A stretch of DNA of 35,901 bases from Methanobacteriota archaeon (GTDB taxonomy: Archaea; Halobacteriota; Methanomicrobia; Methanomicrobiales; Methanocorpusculaceae). The stretch spans positions 1 to 35,901 of the forward strand of contig JAEWXF010000004.1 of assembly GCA_023396065.1 (NCBI GenBank). Reading direction: 5' to 3'. The position numbers were made by a program, and so were the translations under genes. The notes below the pieces were generated by a model. The model saw only the letters and a list, made by a program, of their open reading frames with translations. It was not told where the DNA came from and searched no databases. How positions within the stretch are numbered: position 1 is the first letter of the stretch; each line of letters starts with the position of its first letter. Of the stretch, positions 7,749 to 15,302 are shown one piece after another.

Positions 7749-8571
7749 GCCGACCTTTTTTGCCGTCCCGCTTTTTGTACTGGTTCTGCTGATCGCCTGT
7801 ACGACAGGATGCATACAGCCCGGGCAAACCGGGGAGGACTTCCCTCCAACCGGGAGTACTTCTGATGCGGAAAATCCTGTAATCAAAGTCTACGGAACCA
7901 CCCAGGAAGATGGGTGGCTCGTTCGCAGCTGGGCGGAGTCGCATCATGAGAATGAGAAGCTGACAGAACTGCGAGAGTTTATGAACCAGACGTGGTATCC
8001 GACCGGCCCGGTTCTCGGATGGGATGTGGATACTGTCGTAACAGGGGATTCATTTGTTGAACAGATTGTGCTGTATGTCAACTCCGCACAACTTCCGACT
8101 GAGGCGGAGATGGATCGTATTTATGCTGAGTGGGAGATGGCTGCAGGTCAGGATGGTTCTGTTACTATTTTGAACAGGTCACGAAGTATCACCGGTCTGC
8201 CGCTGGTGTTTGAAAAAGTGACGTTCCCGATTCGTGACAGTTCTGTCCCGCTGCAGATCCTGCTTGTCCAGCCGCGGGAGGGGGATGTTTTCTACGGGGA
8301 TGTGGTGCCGCATTCAATTCCTGTTGAGGTCTATATCCTCAGTGAAAACGGGCTTGCTTTTGCAGAGGTTCAGAGTGTCTTTTATGGTGGGAACGGTTCA
8401 ACACGGATTGTATCGACACCGCTGGAGAACCATGGTACCCGGATACGGGTTCCCAGTATCTCCGGTGAGACGAATATCTCTGTTGTGGCTGTTGATATGC
8501 GAGGAAATATTCTGGAGAAACTGGTCAATATTACGGTTCGTACCGGGATTCCATTCGGTCCGCACGGATAG
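7738..8571 (+). CDS. Predicted secreted lipoprotein of unknown function
   Basis: I do not recognise this 277-residue protein. From the ATG at 7738 it opens with a hydrophobic segment ending in LLIACTTGC, a typical lipobox with the cysteine near residue 23. It is therefore probably exported and anchored outside the membrane by a lipid. A low-complexity stretch rich in Gly, Pro, Thr and Ser follows. The rest is mixed alpha/beta, and the last 100 residues look like a beta-rich, Ig-like fold. An ATG at 7717 would add seven residues (MCRRYCI) and spoil the signal peptide; the TATA box position also argues for 7738. The start codon lies in a perfect palindrome (7733-7748). It stands alone between uppS and the signal peptidase gene. 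Confidence 0.75.
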   Translation: MYDTPTFFAVPLFVLVLLIACTTGCIQPGQTGEDFPPTGSTSDAENPVIKVYGTTQEDGWLVRSWAESHHENEKLTELREFMNQTWYPTGPVLGWDVDTVVTGDSFVEQIVLYVNSAQLPTEAEMDRIYAEWEMAAGQDGSVTILNRSRSITGLPLVFEKVTFPIRDSSVPLQILLVQPREGDVFYGDVVPHSIPVEVYILSENGLAFAEVQSVFYGGNGSTRIVSTPLENHGTRIRVPSISGETNISVVAVDMRGNILEKLVNITVRTGIPFGPHG

Positions 8572-8602
8572 GCGTGCGTTTTTTCCAGGAATCCGACGAG
8601 AC

Positions 8603-8650
8603 GTACTCCGGGAAGTACTCCTTGGAGATGTCCAAGTCAAAGACTTGGAC
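8603..8650. repeat. Two adjacent hairpins between the lipoprotein and signal peptidase genes
   Basis: GTACT/AGTAC (8603-8607, 8614-8618) is followed by a stronger perfect hairpin, GTCCAAGTC and GACTTGGAC (8630-8638, 8642-8650), with the loop AAA. They sit in the 153-base gap downstream of the lipoprotein gene. No T-run follows, so their role as terminators is uncertain; a leader structure before the signal peptidase gene is the alternative. Confidence 0.45.
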
Positions 8651-8724
8651 GGCACAGAGACCGCAGGTTTACACGCAACAGAAACAATCTATACCGGAAA
8701 CATCCTTAGTTACTTACCAGCCTT

Positions 8725-9411
8725 ATGTCAGCACCTGCAAAACTTCTGGAAAAACTGAAATCCGATGATCCGAAAACAAGCCTTGTTCGTGATATCCTGT
8801 CGGTAGTTCTTGTGGTCGCGGTCATCGGAATACTTCTCTTCGGTGTATCCGGTACCTGGCCTGCGATCGTCGCTGTAGAATCAGAAAGTATGGTGCCGAA
8901 TATGAACGTCGGGGATCTGGTCTTCGTGGTTGAGGAGAACAGGTTCGGCCCGGTTCTGACCTCGGTGGAAGCACAGGCTGCCGGGGTATCATCCTTTGGG
9001 GGATATGGTGATGTGATCATCTATCAGCCGAACGGCAATACCCACGTAACCCCGATAATTCATCGGGCAATTGATATGGTTAATGCATCCGAAGCAGCGG
9101 AGGAATATGGTTTCAGTGGAGTACATGCCCACGCCGGCTACATCACCAAAGGTGATAATAACGAATTAAAGGATCAGCAGGGATCTTTTGTCGGAATCGG
9201 GTTGGTTGAACCGGTCAAAGAGGAATGGGTCGTCGGCAAAGCCCTGTTTGCCATTCCGCTGATCGGATATCTGCCGCTGCACATCTGGGAGTTCGCCATT
9301 GTTGTAGCTGTTCTGCTGGTTCTATACGAACTCTACAGCCGGAAAAAAGAAAAGGAAGCAGCGTCAACGAAGAAACCGCGGAATCAGAAAAAAGGCGGAA
9401 ACCGTACATGA
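8725..9411 (+). CDS. Signal peptidase I, archaeal Sec11 type
   Basis: This 228-residue membrane enzyme removes signal peptides from exported proteins on the outer face of the cytoplasmic membrane. A transmembrane segment (residues 24-42) precedes the catalytic region. The serine motif SESMVPNM places the nucleophile at S55, the IIHRA motif gives H113, and KGDNN gives D144. A histidine in place of the bacterial lysine is the hallmark of the archaeal and eukaryotic Sec11 type. A second hydrophobic segment near residues 190-210 and a very basic tail end the protein. Its stop codon overlaps the cofH start by four bases (ATGA). It would process the many secreted proteins of this genome, including those at 26932-35901. 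Confidence 0.93.
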   Translation: MSAPAKLLEKLKSDDPKTSLVRDILSVVLVVAVIGILLFGVSGTWPAIVAVESESMVPNMNVGDLVFVVEENRFGPVLTSVEAQAAGVSSFGGYGDVIIYQPNGNTHVTPIIHRAIDMVNASEAAEEYGFSGVHAHAGYITKGDNNELKDQQGSFVGIGLVEPVKEEWVVGKALFAIPLIGYLPLHIWEFAIVVAVLLVLYELYSRKKEKEAASTKKPRNQKKGGNRT

Positions 9412-10520
9412 CAACCCCGAGATTGACCCGGACCGAGATCATCCGTATTCTGGATGATGTATCGGCAGGCGCCCGGATGCGTGAGGACGAGGCAGCGGCC
9501 TTGTTTCATCTCTCCGGTCGCGATATCTGGAAAGTTGCGTCAGCAGCAGACGAACTTCGTGAACAAATTGTGGGAGACACCGTGACCTACGTCCGGAACA
9601 TGAACCTGCATATGACCAACATCTGCAAGAACCGGTGCGGATTATGTGCCTTTGGCAGAAAACCTACCGATCCTGATGCATTCTGTTTTACAGACGAGGA
9701 GTTCCGGGAGCATGCACGCGACGCCCGCGGCAAAAACGTAACGGAGGTCTGTTACCTTGCCGGCGTTCATCCGGGATTTACCATAGAAAACTATGAAAAT
9801 ATGATCCGGACCCTGCGGGAGGAGATCCCCGGCGTCCACGTCCACGGATGCAGTCCGGACGAGATTGCATTTGCCGCAGAGCAGAGCGGCCTTACCACAA
9901 AAGAGACACTGATTCGCTTAAAGGATGCGGGACTCGGGACTGTTCAGGGAACCGCCGCCGAAATTCTGGTGGACTCGGTGCGGGATGTGATCTGTCATAA
10001 GAAACTCCCGACAAGCGAGTGGGTAAAAATTATCCGTGAAGCGCATGATGTCGGATTTCGTGCGACCTCAACGATCATGTACGGTTCGGTTGAATCCCCC
10101 GAGGAACGCGCCCGGCATCTTTCCATCCTCCGGGACCTGCAGGATGAGACGCAGGTCTTCACCGAACTCGTGCCGCTTTCGTTCCTTCACCATAATACCC
10201 CTCTGGAAAAGGACGGACTGGTGCGGTATGGGGCAACCGGAAAAGATGACATCCTCCTGATTGCCATCTCCCGGCTGTTTCTGGACAATATGCAGAATAT
10301 CCAGGTTCCCTGGTCAAAGATCGGCCAGAAAATGACACAGCTCGGCCTGATCTCCGGGGGAAACGATGTGGGAGGAACAATGTTTGTCGATTCCCTGTCC
10401 CGGACCGCGGGAGCCGGCGAAGAGTCGGACTACTTCAGTCCGGAGGATATGAAAATCATCTGTGATGATATCGGAAGAAAACTTGCCCAGCGGGATACGC
10501 TGTACAATATTCTCTCCTGA
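9408..10520 (+). CDS. cofH: FO synthase subunit 2 (CofH), radical SAM
   Basis: This 370-residue radical SAM enzyme joins 5-amino-6-ribitylaminouracil with a tyrosine-derived fragment, the first half of FO synthesis for the deazaflavin coenzyme F420. The cluster motif CKNRCGLC has cysteines C73, C77 and C80. Features typical of CofH rather than CofG include the GTAAEILVDSVRDVIC segment, TSTIMYGSVESPEERA, and FTELVPLSFLHHNTPL. The related menaquinone enzymes MqnC and MqnE share parts of this pattern but are not expected in a methanogen. I chose the ATG at 9408, which overlaps the signal peptidase stop (ATGA). The open frame extends further upstream but only into the peptidase gene in another frame. 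No cofG is adjacent. Confidence 0.88.
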   Translation: MTTPRLTRTEIIRILDDVSAGARMREDEAAALFHLSGRDIWKVASAADELREQIVGDTVTYVRNMNLHMTNICKNRCGLCAFGRKPTDPDAFCFTDEEFREHARDARGKNVTEVCYLAGVHPGFTIENYENMIRTLREEIPGVHVHGCSPDEIAFAAEQSGLTTKETLIRLKDAGLGTVQGTAAEILVDSVRDVICHKKLPTSEWVKIIREAHDVGFRATSTIMYGSVESPEERARHLSILRDLQDETQVFTELVPLSFLHHNTPLEKDGLVRYGATGKDDILLIAISRLFLDNMQNIQVPWSKIGQKMTQLGLISGGNDVGGTMFVDSLSRTAGAGEESDYFSPEDMKIICDDIGRKLAQRDTLYNILS

Positions 10521-10527
10521 TTTTTTT
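10521..10527. terminator. T-run between convergent cofH and ogt
   Basis: Seven T follow the cofH stop codon directly. Oligo-T alone can stop archaeal transcription. The minus-strand ogt gene ends at the same place, and only five bases separate the two genes, so the tract could serve cofH only. Confidence 0.45.
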
Positions 10528-11044
10528 ACCGGATGACAAGATCCGGATTTTCCAGTTCCAGCAGTTTCTTTTTCCGGTCAAGACCGCCTGAGTATCCGGT
10601 GAGTTGGGCTGTTGTGATACTCCCTGTCGCAGGACTTCTGGACTTCTTCGGACTGCCGATCACCCGGTGACAGGGAATCAGCAGCGGAACCGGATTTTTA
10701 TTGTTCGCAAGACCAACGGCCCGGCTTGCATTTTTCCGGCCGAGAGCAGATGCAATCTCTTTGTATGTCCGGGTTTCCCCATAGGGAATTTTCTCCAGCT
10801 CAGCCCAGACCTGCTGCATAAATTCGGTTCCCTCAGGAGCAAGAGGAATGGTAAATGCATGTTTCCCTCCGGCAAAGTATCCGGTAAGCTGTTTTGCCGC
10901 ACGTTTCAGTACCGGAGTCTCCCAGATATCCGCCTGCAGTGAGGGAGGCGCTGACTCCGGAAACCAGAGATGGGTAACCGCTCCGTTCTCCTCGGCAATG
11001 CCGATTTTTCCGAGCGGTGTTTCATAGTAATACATGTACTGCAT
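10526..11044 (-). CDS. ogt: Methylated-DNA-protein-cysteine methyltransferase (Ogt/MGMT)
   Basis: This 172-residue DNA repair protein transfers alkyl groups from O6-alkylguanine to its own cysteine in a single irreversible turnover. The acceptor motif PCHRVIG is intact, with C125. The helix-turn-helix arginine segment ASRAVGLANNKNP and the N-terminal family pattern (YYETPLGKIGIAEENG) are also present. Between PCHRVIG and the conserved LTGYSGGL there are about 17 residues instead of the usual four or five, a small Ser/Lys/Thr-rich insertion. The ATG at 11035, three residues in, is an equally possible start. It lies three bases after the purE stop and is probably co-transcribed with purE. Confidence 0.92.
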   Translation of the reverse strand: MQYMYYYETPLGKIGIAEENGAVTHLWFPESAPPSLQADIWETPVLKRAAKQLTGYFAGGKHAFTIPLAPEGTEFMQQVWAELEKIPYGETRTYKEIASALGRKNASRAVGLANNKNPVPLLIPCHRVIGSPKKSRSPATGSITTAQLTGYSGGLDRKKKLLELENPDLVIR

Positions 11045-11047
11045 ACT

Positions 11048-11437
11048 TTAGAGAGACAGAGAAAGAATCCGGTGAGCAAAGTGCGCTGCATTTTCTCCGC
11101 CGTCTACAGCCATACAGGCCACCGGGACGCCACGCGGCATCTGAGCAATGGAAAGCAGGGCGTCAAGTCCTCCTGCAATCTTTCCGGAGACCGGAACCCC
11201 GATCACCGGCTTATCTGTCCGGGCTGCAACAACGCCCGGGAGGGCGGCAGACATTCCGGCAATACAGATAAACACCTTGGCGTCTGACCCTTCGACGTAG
11301 ACGTCAAGCTTCTTTGCATCGCGGTGGGCGGAAAGAATCTGCATATCGTAGCTGATACCATACTGCGCGAGAGTATTCGTAACTTTCTCGATAATTACCT
11401 GATCCGATGCCGATCCGGCGATAACTGCAACATCTGC
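11048..11437 (-). CDS. purE: N5-carboxyaminoimidazole ribonucleotide mutase (PurE)
   Basis: PurE carries out the carboxylation step that yields 4-carboxyaminoimidazole ribonucleotide in purine synthesis. The phosphate-binding GSASD, the SAHR motif and the AGMSAALPGVVAART segment are all present. I prefer the ATG at 11437, giving 129 residues, because MADVAVIAGSASD is the normal start of the family. The frame is open back to 11464 and would add nine residues (MWRDILIVM) across the promoter. A palindromic TATA box at 11461-11470 lies about 28 bases upstream, which implies a nearly leaderless message. A PurK partner is not in the window. The protein is shorter than most bacterial PurE enzymes, which run to about 160 residues. 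Confidence 0.92.
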   Translation of the reverse strand, partial: ADVAVIAGSASDQVIIEKVTNTLAQYGISYDMQILSAHRDAKKLDVYVEGSDAKVFICIAGMSAALPGVVAARTDKPVIGVPVSGKIAGGLDALLSIAQMPRGVPVACMAVDGGENAAHFAHRILSLSL

Positions 11438-11460
11438 CATTACTATAAGTATGTCTCTCC

Positions 11461-11470
11461 ACATATATGT
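11461..11470. promoter_or_regulatory. Palindromic TATA box shared by divergent purE and aminotransferase genes
   Basis: ACATATATGT is a perfect 10-base palindrome in the 50-base gap between two divergent genes. Its centre is 22 bases from the ATG at 11488 on the plus strand and 28 bases from the ATG at 11437 on the minus strand. Both distances suit archaeal TATA boxes driving leaderless transcripts. One box may thus serve both directions. Confidence 0.55.
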
Positions 11471-11487
11471 ACAAAACCAGTGAGCCT

Positions 11488-12621
11488 ATGTACAACGAAA
11501 CACTTCTCATGATGCCGGGTCCGGTTCCCATGCCGGAGACGGTACGCAACGCAATGACCAAACAGGCAATCAATCACCGGAGCCGGGAGTTCGGCGACTG
11601 CTACGCAGACATTGTCCGTATCTTAAAACCGGTGTTTGGAACCAAAAATGACATCCTCGTCCTCTCCGGTTCCGGAACTGCCGGTCAGGAAGCAGCAATC
11701 GGCTCATTTGCAAAAGGGAAAAAGGTTGCATCCCTCGTCAACGGAAAGTTCGGTGAGCGCCTCGGGCAGATCGCAGGAATTTACGGAGAGTCCGTCATGA
11801 TCGAGTCCGAGTGGGGACACCCCCTGAACCTTGAAGGCCTGAAAGAATCTCTGGAAAACGGTGCCGAAGTGGTGACCCTCGTCCACAATGAGACCTCTGC
11901 TGCGATTCTCAACCCTGCAGAAGAGGTGGGGAAACTCGCACGGAAGTACGATGCACTGTTTATCCTTGATGCAATCACCTCTATCGGTGGAGATGTCGTC
12001 GAAGCAGACAAATGGGGAGCGGATGTTGCGATTGTGGGATCCCAGAAATGTCTCGCCGCACCGGCAGGACTCGCTGCAGTCTCGGTCTCCCAGAGAGCCT
12101 GGGACCGTCTGTCCGAGACCCGCCCCTTCTATCTCGACTTGAAGAAAGCAAAGAAGTCTGCCGACGGAAACCCCATGGAAACCCCGAGCACACCGGCAGT
12201 CCCGCTGTTCCTCGCACTCCGGGAAGCATGCAGACTCATCGAAGAGGAGGGCCTAGAAAACCGTATCGCCCGCCACCACCGAATGTCTGCCGCCGTCCGT
12301 GTCGCAGGTGCAGCATGGGGTCTCTCTCCGGTTCCGCAGGTTGACGCACTGCACAAAGCCTCAAACACCGTAACCGGCTTCTTCTATCCGGCCGGCATTG
12401 AGGATTCCCAGATTCGCGGCGTCTGCAAGAAGATGGGCATTGAGTTTGCCGGAGGGCAGGACCGCTTCAAAGGCAGGATTTTCCGTATCGGCAATATGGG
12501 TATTATCGATACGCCGGAGATCCTCGCAACCGTCGCAGCAGTGCAGCTGGCCTTCCAAAAAGCCGGATACACGCTTGAGGGCGACGGTCTTACCGCCGCA
12601 GCTGAGGAACTCTGTGCATGA
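11488..12621 (+). CDS. Class V aminotransferase (serine/alanine-glyoxylate type, COG0075-like)
   Basis: This 377-residue pyridoxal phosphate enzyme belongs to the serine-pyruvate/alanine-glyoxylate aminotransferase group. The cofactor lysine is K187 in GSQKCLAAPAG, preceded by the DAITSIGG segment that holds the pyridine ring. The N-terminal MMPGPVPMPETV and GSGTAGQEAAIGSF regions are characteristic. In methanogens members of this group act in serine synthesis as broad-range aminotransferases, but substrate preference cannot be read from sequence. The ATG at 11467 would add seven residues but overlaps the TATA box, so 11488 is more likely. Its stop overlaps the ribC start (ATGA). Confidence 0.88.
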   Translation: MYNETLLMMPGPVPMPETVRNAMTKQAINHRSREFGDCYADIVRILKPVFGTKNDILVLSGSGTAGQEAAIGSFAKGKKVASLVNGKFGERLGQIAGIYGESVMIESEWGHPLNLEGLKESLENGAEVVTLVHNETSAAILNPAEEVGKLARKYDALFILDAITSIGGDVVEADKWGADVAIVGSQKCLAAPAGLAAVSVSQRAWDRLSETRPFYLDLKKAKKSADGNPMETPSTPAVPLFLALREACRLIEEEGLENRIARHHRMSAAVRVAGAAWGLSPVPQVDALHKASNTVTGFFYPAGIEDSQIRGVCKKMGIEFAGGQDRFKGRIFRIGNMGIIDTPEILATVAAVQLAFQKAGYTLEGDGLTAAAEELCA

Positions 12622-13079
12622 TCATCGGTGTAGCCGACACGACCTTTGCCCGTGCAAATATGGGTGCGTTTGCAGTGGATGAACTGAAAAAACATACCAG
12701 TGCAAAAATTCTGCGGGTTACGGTGCCGGGAGTCAAGGACCTCCCGGTCGCCGCAAAAAAACTCATCGAAGAACAGCATTGTGATATCGTCATGGCACTC
12801 GGTATGCCGGGCGGAAAAGATCAGGATAAAATCTGTGCCCATGAAGCCTCGCAGGGGATCATGCTGGCGCAGCTGATGACCAATAAACACATTATCGAGG
12901 TGTTTGTCCATGAAGATGAGGCAAAGGATGATGCCGAACTTGCATGGCTTCTGGAACAGCGGACCCGCGAACATGCGGTGAACGTGGTTCTCATGCTTAC
13001 CCGTCCGCAGGATATGACAAAACTCGCCGGAACCGGTCAGCGTCAGGGATTTTCCGACGCCGGACCTGCCCGGAGATAA
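12618..13079 (+). CDS. ribC: Riboflavin synthase, archaeal type (RibC)
   Basis: This 153-residue enzyme converts two molecules of 6,7-dimethyl-8-ribityllumazine to riboflavin. It is the archaeal type, related to lumazine synthase rather than to bacterial riboflavin synthase. The N terminus IIGVADTTFARANMG, the PGVKDLPVAAKKL segment and the MALGMPGGKDQDK region match that family. The start overlaps the aminotransferase stop by four bases, so the two are translationally coupled. Another member of the deazaflavin/flavin pathways, cofH, lies about 2 kb upstream, but in a separate unit. A T-run follows the stop codon. Confidence 0.92.
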   Translation: MIIGVADTTFARANMGAFAVDELKKHTSAKILRVTVPGVKDLPVAAKKLIEEQHCDIVMALGMPGGKDQDKICAHEASQGIMLAQLMTNKHIIEVFVHEDEAKDDAELAWLLEQRTREHAVNVVLMLTRPQDMTKLAGTGQRQGFSDAGPARR

Positions 13080-13113
13080 TTTTTTCCGCAGCAGGTTCGT
13101 ATATCTACGTGCT

Positions 13114-13524
13114 ATGGCCGCAAAAAATGAAGTCTCCGATTCCTCGAATACCCTTGCACCCTGCGGGATGATCTGTCAGGTCTGTTATCGGCGGCTCCGG
13201 CTGAAAAATCCTTGCCCGGGAACCGGGATACACTGCCTGACCTGCCGGATCGGCAGTTGTGCCGCCGGGAAACACATCAGCCACTGTTTTTTCTGTGAAT
13301 CGTTTCCCTGTAGATACCTTCACCGTCTGGATACAACATATGTGAAGACGTACGGCGTGAGTCTTGTCGCATTTGGCAGCCGGGCAAAGGAGCTAGGTAT
13401 CGATGCATTTCTCACCGAGGAACTTTCGCGATGGACCTGTGAATGCGGCGGGATTATTTCACTGCATGACAACGTCTGCAGCAGCTGCAAAAAGAGAGTC
13501 AGCCAAAGATCCAACAGTCTTTGA
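13114..13524 (+). CDS. DUF3795-type cysteine-rich protein
   Basis: This 136-residue protein has the cysteine arrangement of the DUF3795 family: APCGMICQVCY near residue 16, CPGTGIHCLTCRIGSC, CFFCESFPCRYL and, at the C terminus, CECGG and CSSCKK. The cysteines suggest several zinc or iron-sulfur sites. The function of the family is not known. A TATA-like box (tatatc, 13100-13105) is only nine bases before the ATG, so transcription may start differently or translation may begin inside. It stands alone and converges on pyrF with 65 bases between the stops. Confidence 0.8.
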   Translation: MAAKNEVSDSSNTLAPCGMICQVCYRRLRLKNPCPGTGIHCLTCRIGSCAAGKHISHCFFCESFPCRYLHRLDTTYVKTYGVSLVAFGSRAKELGIDAFLTEELSRWTCECGGIISLHDNVCSSCKKRVSQRSNSL

Positions 13525-13589
13525 CTGCAAAATATCTCCGCGGTCGAACTGCCTGCCGGAGAATAGATGTATCTCCTGAGGGTTTTCGG

Positions 13590-14228
13590 TTACCGAGCCC
13601 GCATACGGAACTCGTGGGCTGCAGACTTCGGATCAGCGGCCTCATAGATTGCCCGGCCGACGATAATGCCGTCCACATATTTTTTCACGTCCTCAGGTCT
13701 GGCACCCTGAGCGCCGACACCTGGAGAATAAATCTTCATCGAGTTTCCGATAATTCCGCGAAGAACAGCGGTTCGTTCCGGTCGGGTTGCAGGAGCAATA
13801 ATGCCGTCCGCCCCTGCAGCCTTTGCCATCTCCGCCATCTGCTCTGCATTCCTTCCGGTCAGGAAATCCAGAGCTCCGGGGTGGCTCATCTCACAGACCA
13901 CAAAGCAGACACCGCCGTGATCGTGGGCCGCATCCACGCAGGCCGTAAGGGAATCATGACCGCAGAACGCGTGGGTAATGATACCGGCACATCCGGCACC
14001 GAAAACCTCCTCACAGATGAGGGAGTTCGTGTTCGGAATATCAGCCACCTTAAAATCTGCGATGATCGGGATGTCTGCTTTCGCCAGATCCTTCACAATC
14101 CCGAGACCCGTTGACAGCACCAGCGGATACCCGATCTTAATCGCGTCAAGCTCACCCGTGCAGGCTTCCGCCACGCGGACTGCTTCGTTCTTTCCTTTCA
14201 CATCCAGTGCGAGAAGAAGGTCTGCCAT
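13590..14228 (-). CDS. pyrF: Orotidine 5'-phosphate decarboxylase (PyrF)
   Basis: PyrF decarboxylates orotidine monophosphate to UMP in the last step of pyrimidine synthesis. The 212-residue protein begins LLLALDVKGK, containing the first conserved aspartate. The catalytic DxKxxD array is present in ADFKVADIPNT near residue 70, and the phosphate-binding SPGVGAQG near residue 160 is intact. Length is typical of archaeal enzymes. The ATG overlaps the stop codon of the upstream deoxyhypusine synthase gene by one base (TGATG), so the two are co-translated, though their functions are unrelated. Confidence 0.95.
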   Translation of the reverse strand: MADLLLALDVKGKNEAVRVAEACTGELDAIKIGYPLVLSTGLGIVKDLAKADIPIIADFKVADIPNTNSLICEEVFGAGCAGIITHAFCGHDSLTACVDAAHDHGGVCFVVCEMSHPGALDFLTGRNAEQMAEMAKAAGADGIIAPATRPERTAVLRGIIGNSMKIYSPGVGAQGARPEDVKKYVDGIIVGRAIYEAADPKSAAHEFRMRAR

Positions 14229-15166
14229 CAGTTTTTCTCCATCCGTTCCAGCGTCGCAGACGCAAGAATCGGCAGGGTAATCGTCGCATCGCCGTACACG
14301 GTAATTCCGGTTCCGCCCTCACCTATTTTACCCCAGGACTTTGCCTCATCCAGCGTGGCACCGGAAAGACCGCCGAGATCCGGCCGGTCGCCGGTAAGCT
14401 GAATCACATACGTAAAGGCATTCTCTGTCATCAGCATCGTCTGCAGCGTGAAATTTTTCGGCACCCCTCCGCCAACCAGAACCGCTCCGGCCTTCTTCAC
14501 ATTGAATGCCGTATCCAGCAGGTGCTGCATATCGCCGATTGCATCAAGAATTGTCTTTTTATGGAACTGGGAAAACATCCAGTACTGCAGGCCAAGAACA
14601 GAGTCCTGAAATGCGGGGCAGTAAACCGGAACATCCTGTTTTGCAGCTGTTGCCAGAATTCCCGTGTTAAGCTGCTCCCCGATTGTCCTCAGCAGTGTAC
14701 TGATCGAGATCGGCTCGTCCGGCAGTCCCGAATACACATCCTGAATAAACTCTTCAAGCTCCTCATAGGCTTCATTCGGCAGGAAAATATCGTAAATTCT
14801 GTTGATACCTTCCTCCCTCAGTTCCAGGTCATCGCATTCCGCCTTCCCGTGATAGTGATGGCAGCCGATCGCCTCGATTACATCGTGGGTGAGGTTTGCC
14901 CCAGTCGAAGTCAGAACATCAATGTATCCTTTTTCAAGGAGCGTTGAGACGATGCCTCCCATTCCTGCGGGAACCATCGCACCTGCCAGGGCGAAAAACT
15001 TCGTCATATCCGGATCGCGGAGCATTTTCTCATAGACCTCAACCGCGTGGAAAAGGCTGCCGCCGTTGTATGCTCCCGCTCTCCCCATCTCCGAAACCAG
15101 TTCGTTGACCGTCATATTCGGGCGCGGCACGAACTGTCTGACCGGATCATTACAGTGTGTATGCAT
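14228..15166 (-). CDS. dys: Deoxyhypusine synthase
   Basis: This 312-residue NAD-dependent enzyme transfers the aminobutyl group of spermidine (or agmatine-derived donors in some archaea) to a lysine of translation factor aIF5A. Family segments seen are VPAGMGGIVSTLLEKGYIDVL, STGANLTHD and, near the C terminus, SGATLDEAKSWGKI, which contains the catalytic lysine. The protein ends shortly after the TLPIL segment. It is the first gene of a two-gene unit with pyrF. The region before its start contains a palindrome, CTGTAT-AGC-ATACAG at 15177-15191, where its promoter would lie. The aIF5A gene itself is not in the window. Confidence 0.94.
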   Translation of the reverse strand: MHTHCNDPVRQFVPRPNMTVNELVSEMGRAGAYNGGSLFHAVEVYEKMLRDPDMTKFFALAGAMVPAGMGGIVSTLLEKGYIDVLTSTGANLTHDVIEAIGCHHYHGKAECDDLELREEGINRIYDIFLPNEAYEELEEFIQDVYSGLPDEPISISTLLRTIGEQLNTGILATAAKQDVPVYCPAFQDSVLGLQYWMFSQFHKKTILDAIGDMQHLLDTAFNVKKAGAVLVGGGVPKNFTLQTMLMTENAFTYVIQLTGDRPDLGGLSGATLDEAKSWGKIGEGGTGITVYGDATITLPILASATLERMEKN

Positions 15167-15176
15167 TGAATATTAC

Positions 15177-15191
15177 CTGTATAGCATACAG
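15177..15191. promoter_or_regulatory. Palindrome in the deoxyhypusine synthase promoter region
   Basis: CTGTAT (15177-15182) and ATACAG (15186-15191) are inverted repeats with an AGC spacer, 11 to 25 bases before the dys ATG. On the minus strand the right half reads as a TATA-like box, ctatacagg. It may combine promoter and operator. Six base pairs give only modest support. Confidence 0.35.
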
Positions 15192-15246
15192 ATAGAACGG
15201 GCACAGCAATAAGATATTGGAAAACAGGTTCGATTGTGGTGAGGGC

Positions 15247-15264
15247 AGCAGTGTCCACACTGCT
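15247..15264. repeat. Short perfect hairpin downstream of the 306-residue protein gene
   Basis: AGCAGTGT and ACACTGCT pair perfectly around a two-base spacer. It lies 39 bases beyond the stop of the minus-strand gene at 15303 and upstream of dys. There is no T-run on either side, so it is either a weak processing/termination hairpin or a binding site. Confidence 0.4.
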
Positions 15265-15302
15265 TTGTACTCCACATCCCCCACCTAAGTATACTATTCG
15301 CG

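Noticed and set aside
8574..8768. Plus-strand 64-codon open frame after the lipoprotein gene
   Set aside because: It covers the two hairpins and overlaps the start of the signal peptidase gene in another frame. The peptide is low-complexity with no family features.
9225..9407. Upstream extension of the cofH frame
   Set aside because: It lies wholly within the signal peptidase gene and lacks CofH similarity. The ATG at 9408 overlaps the peptidase stop in the usual ATGA manner.
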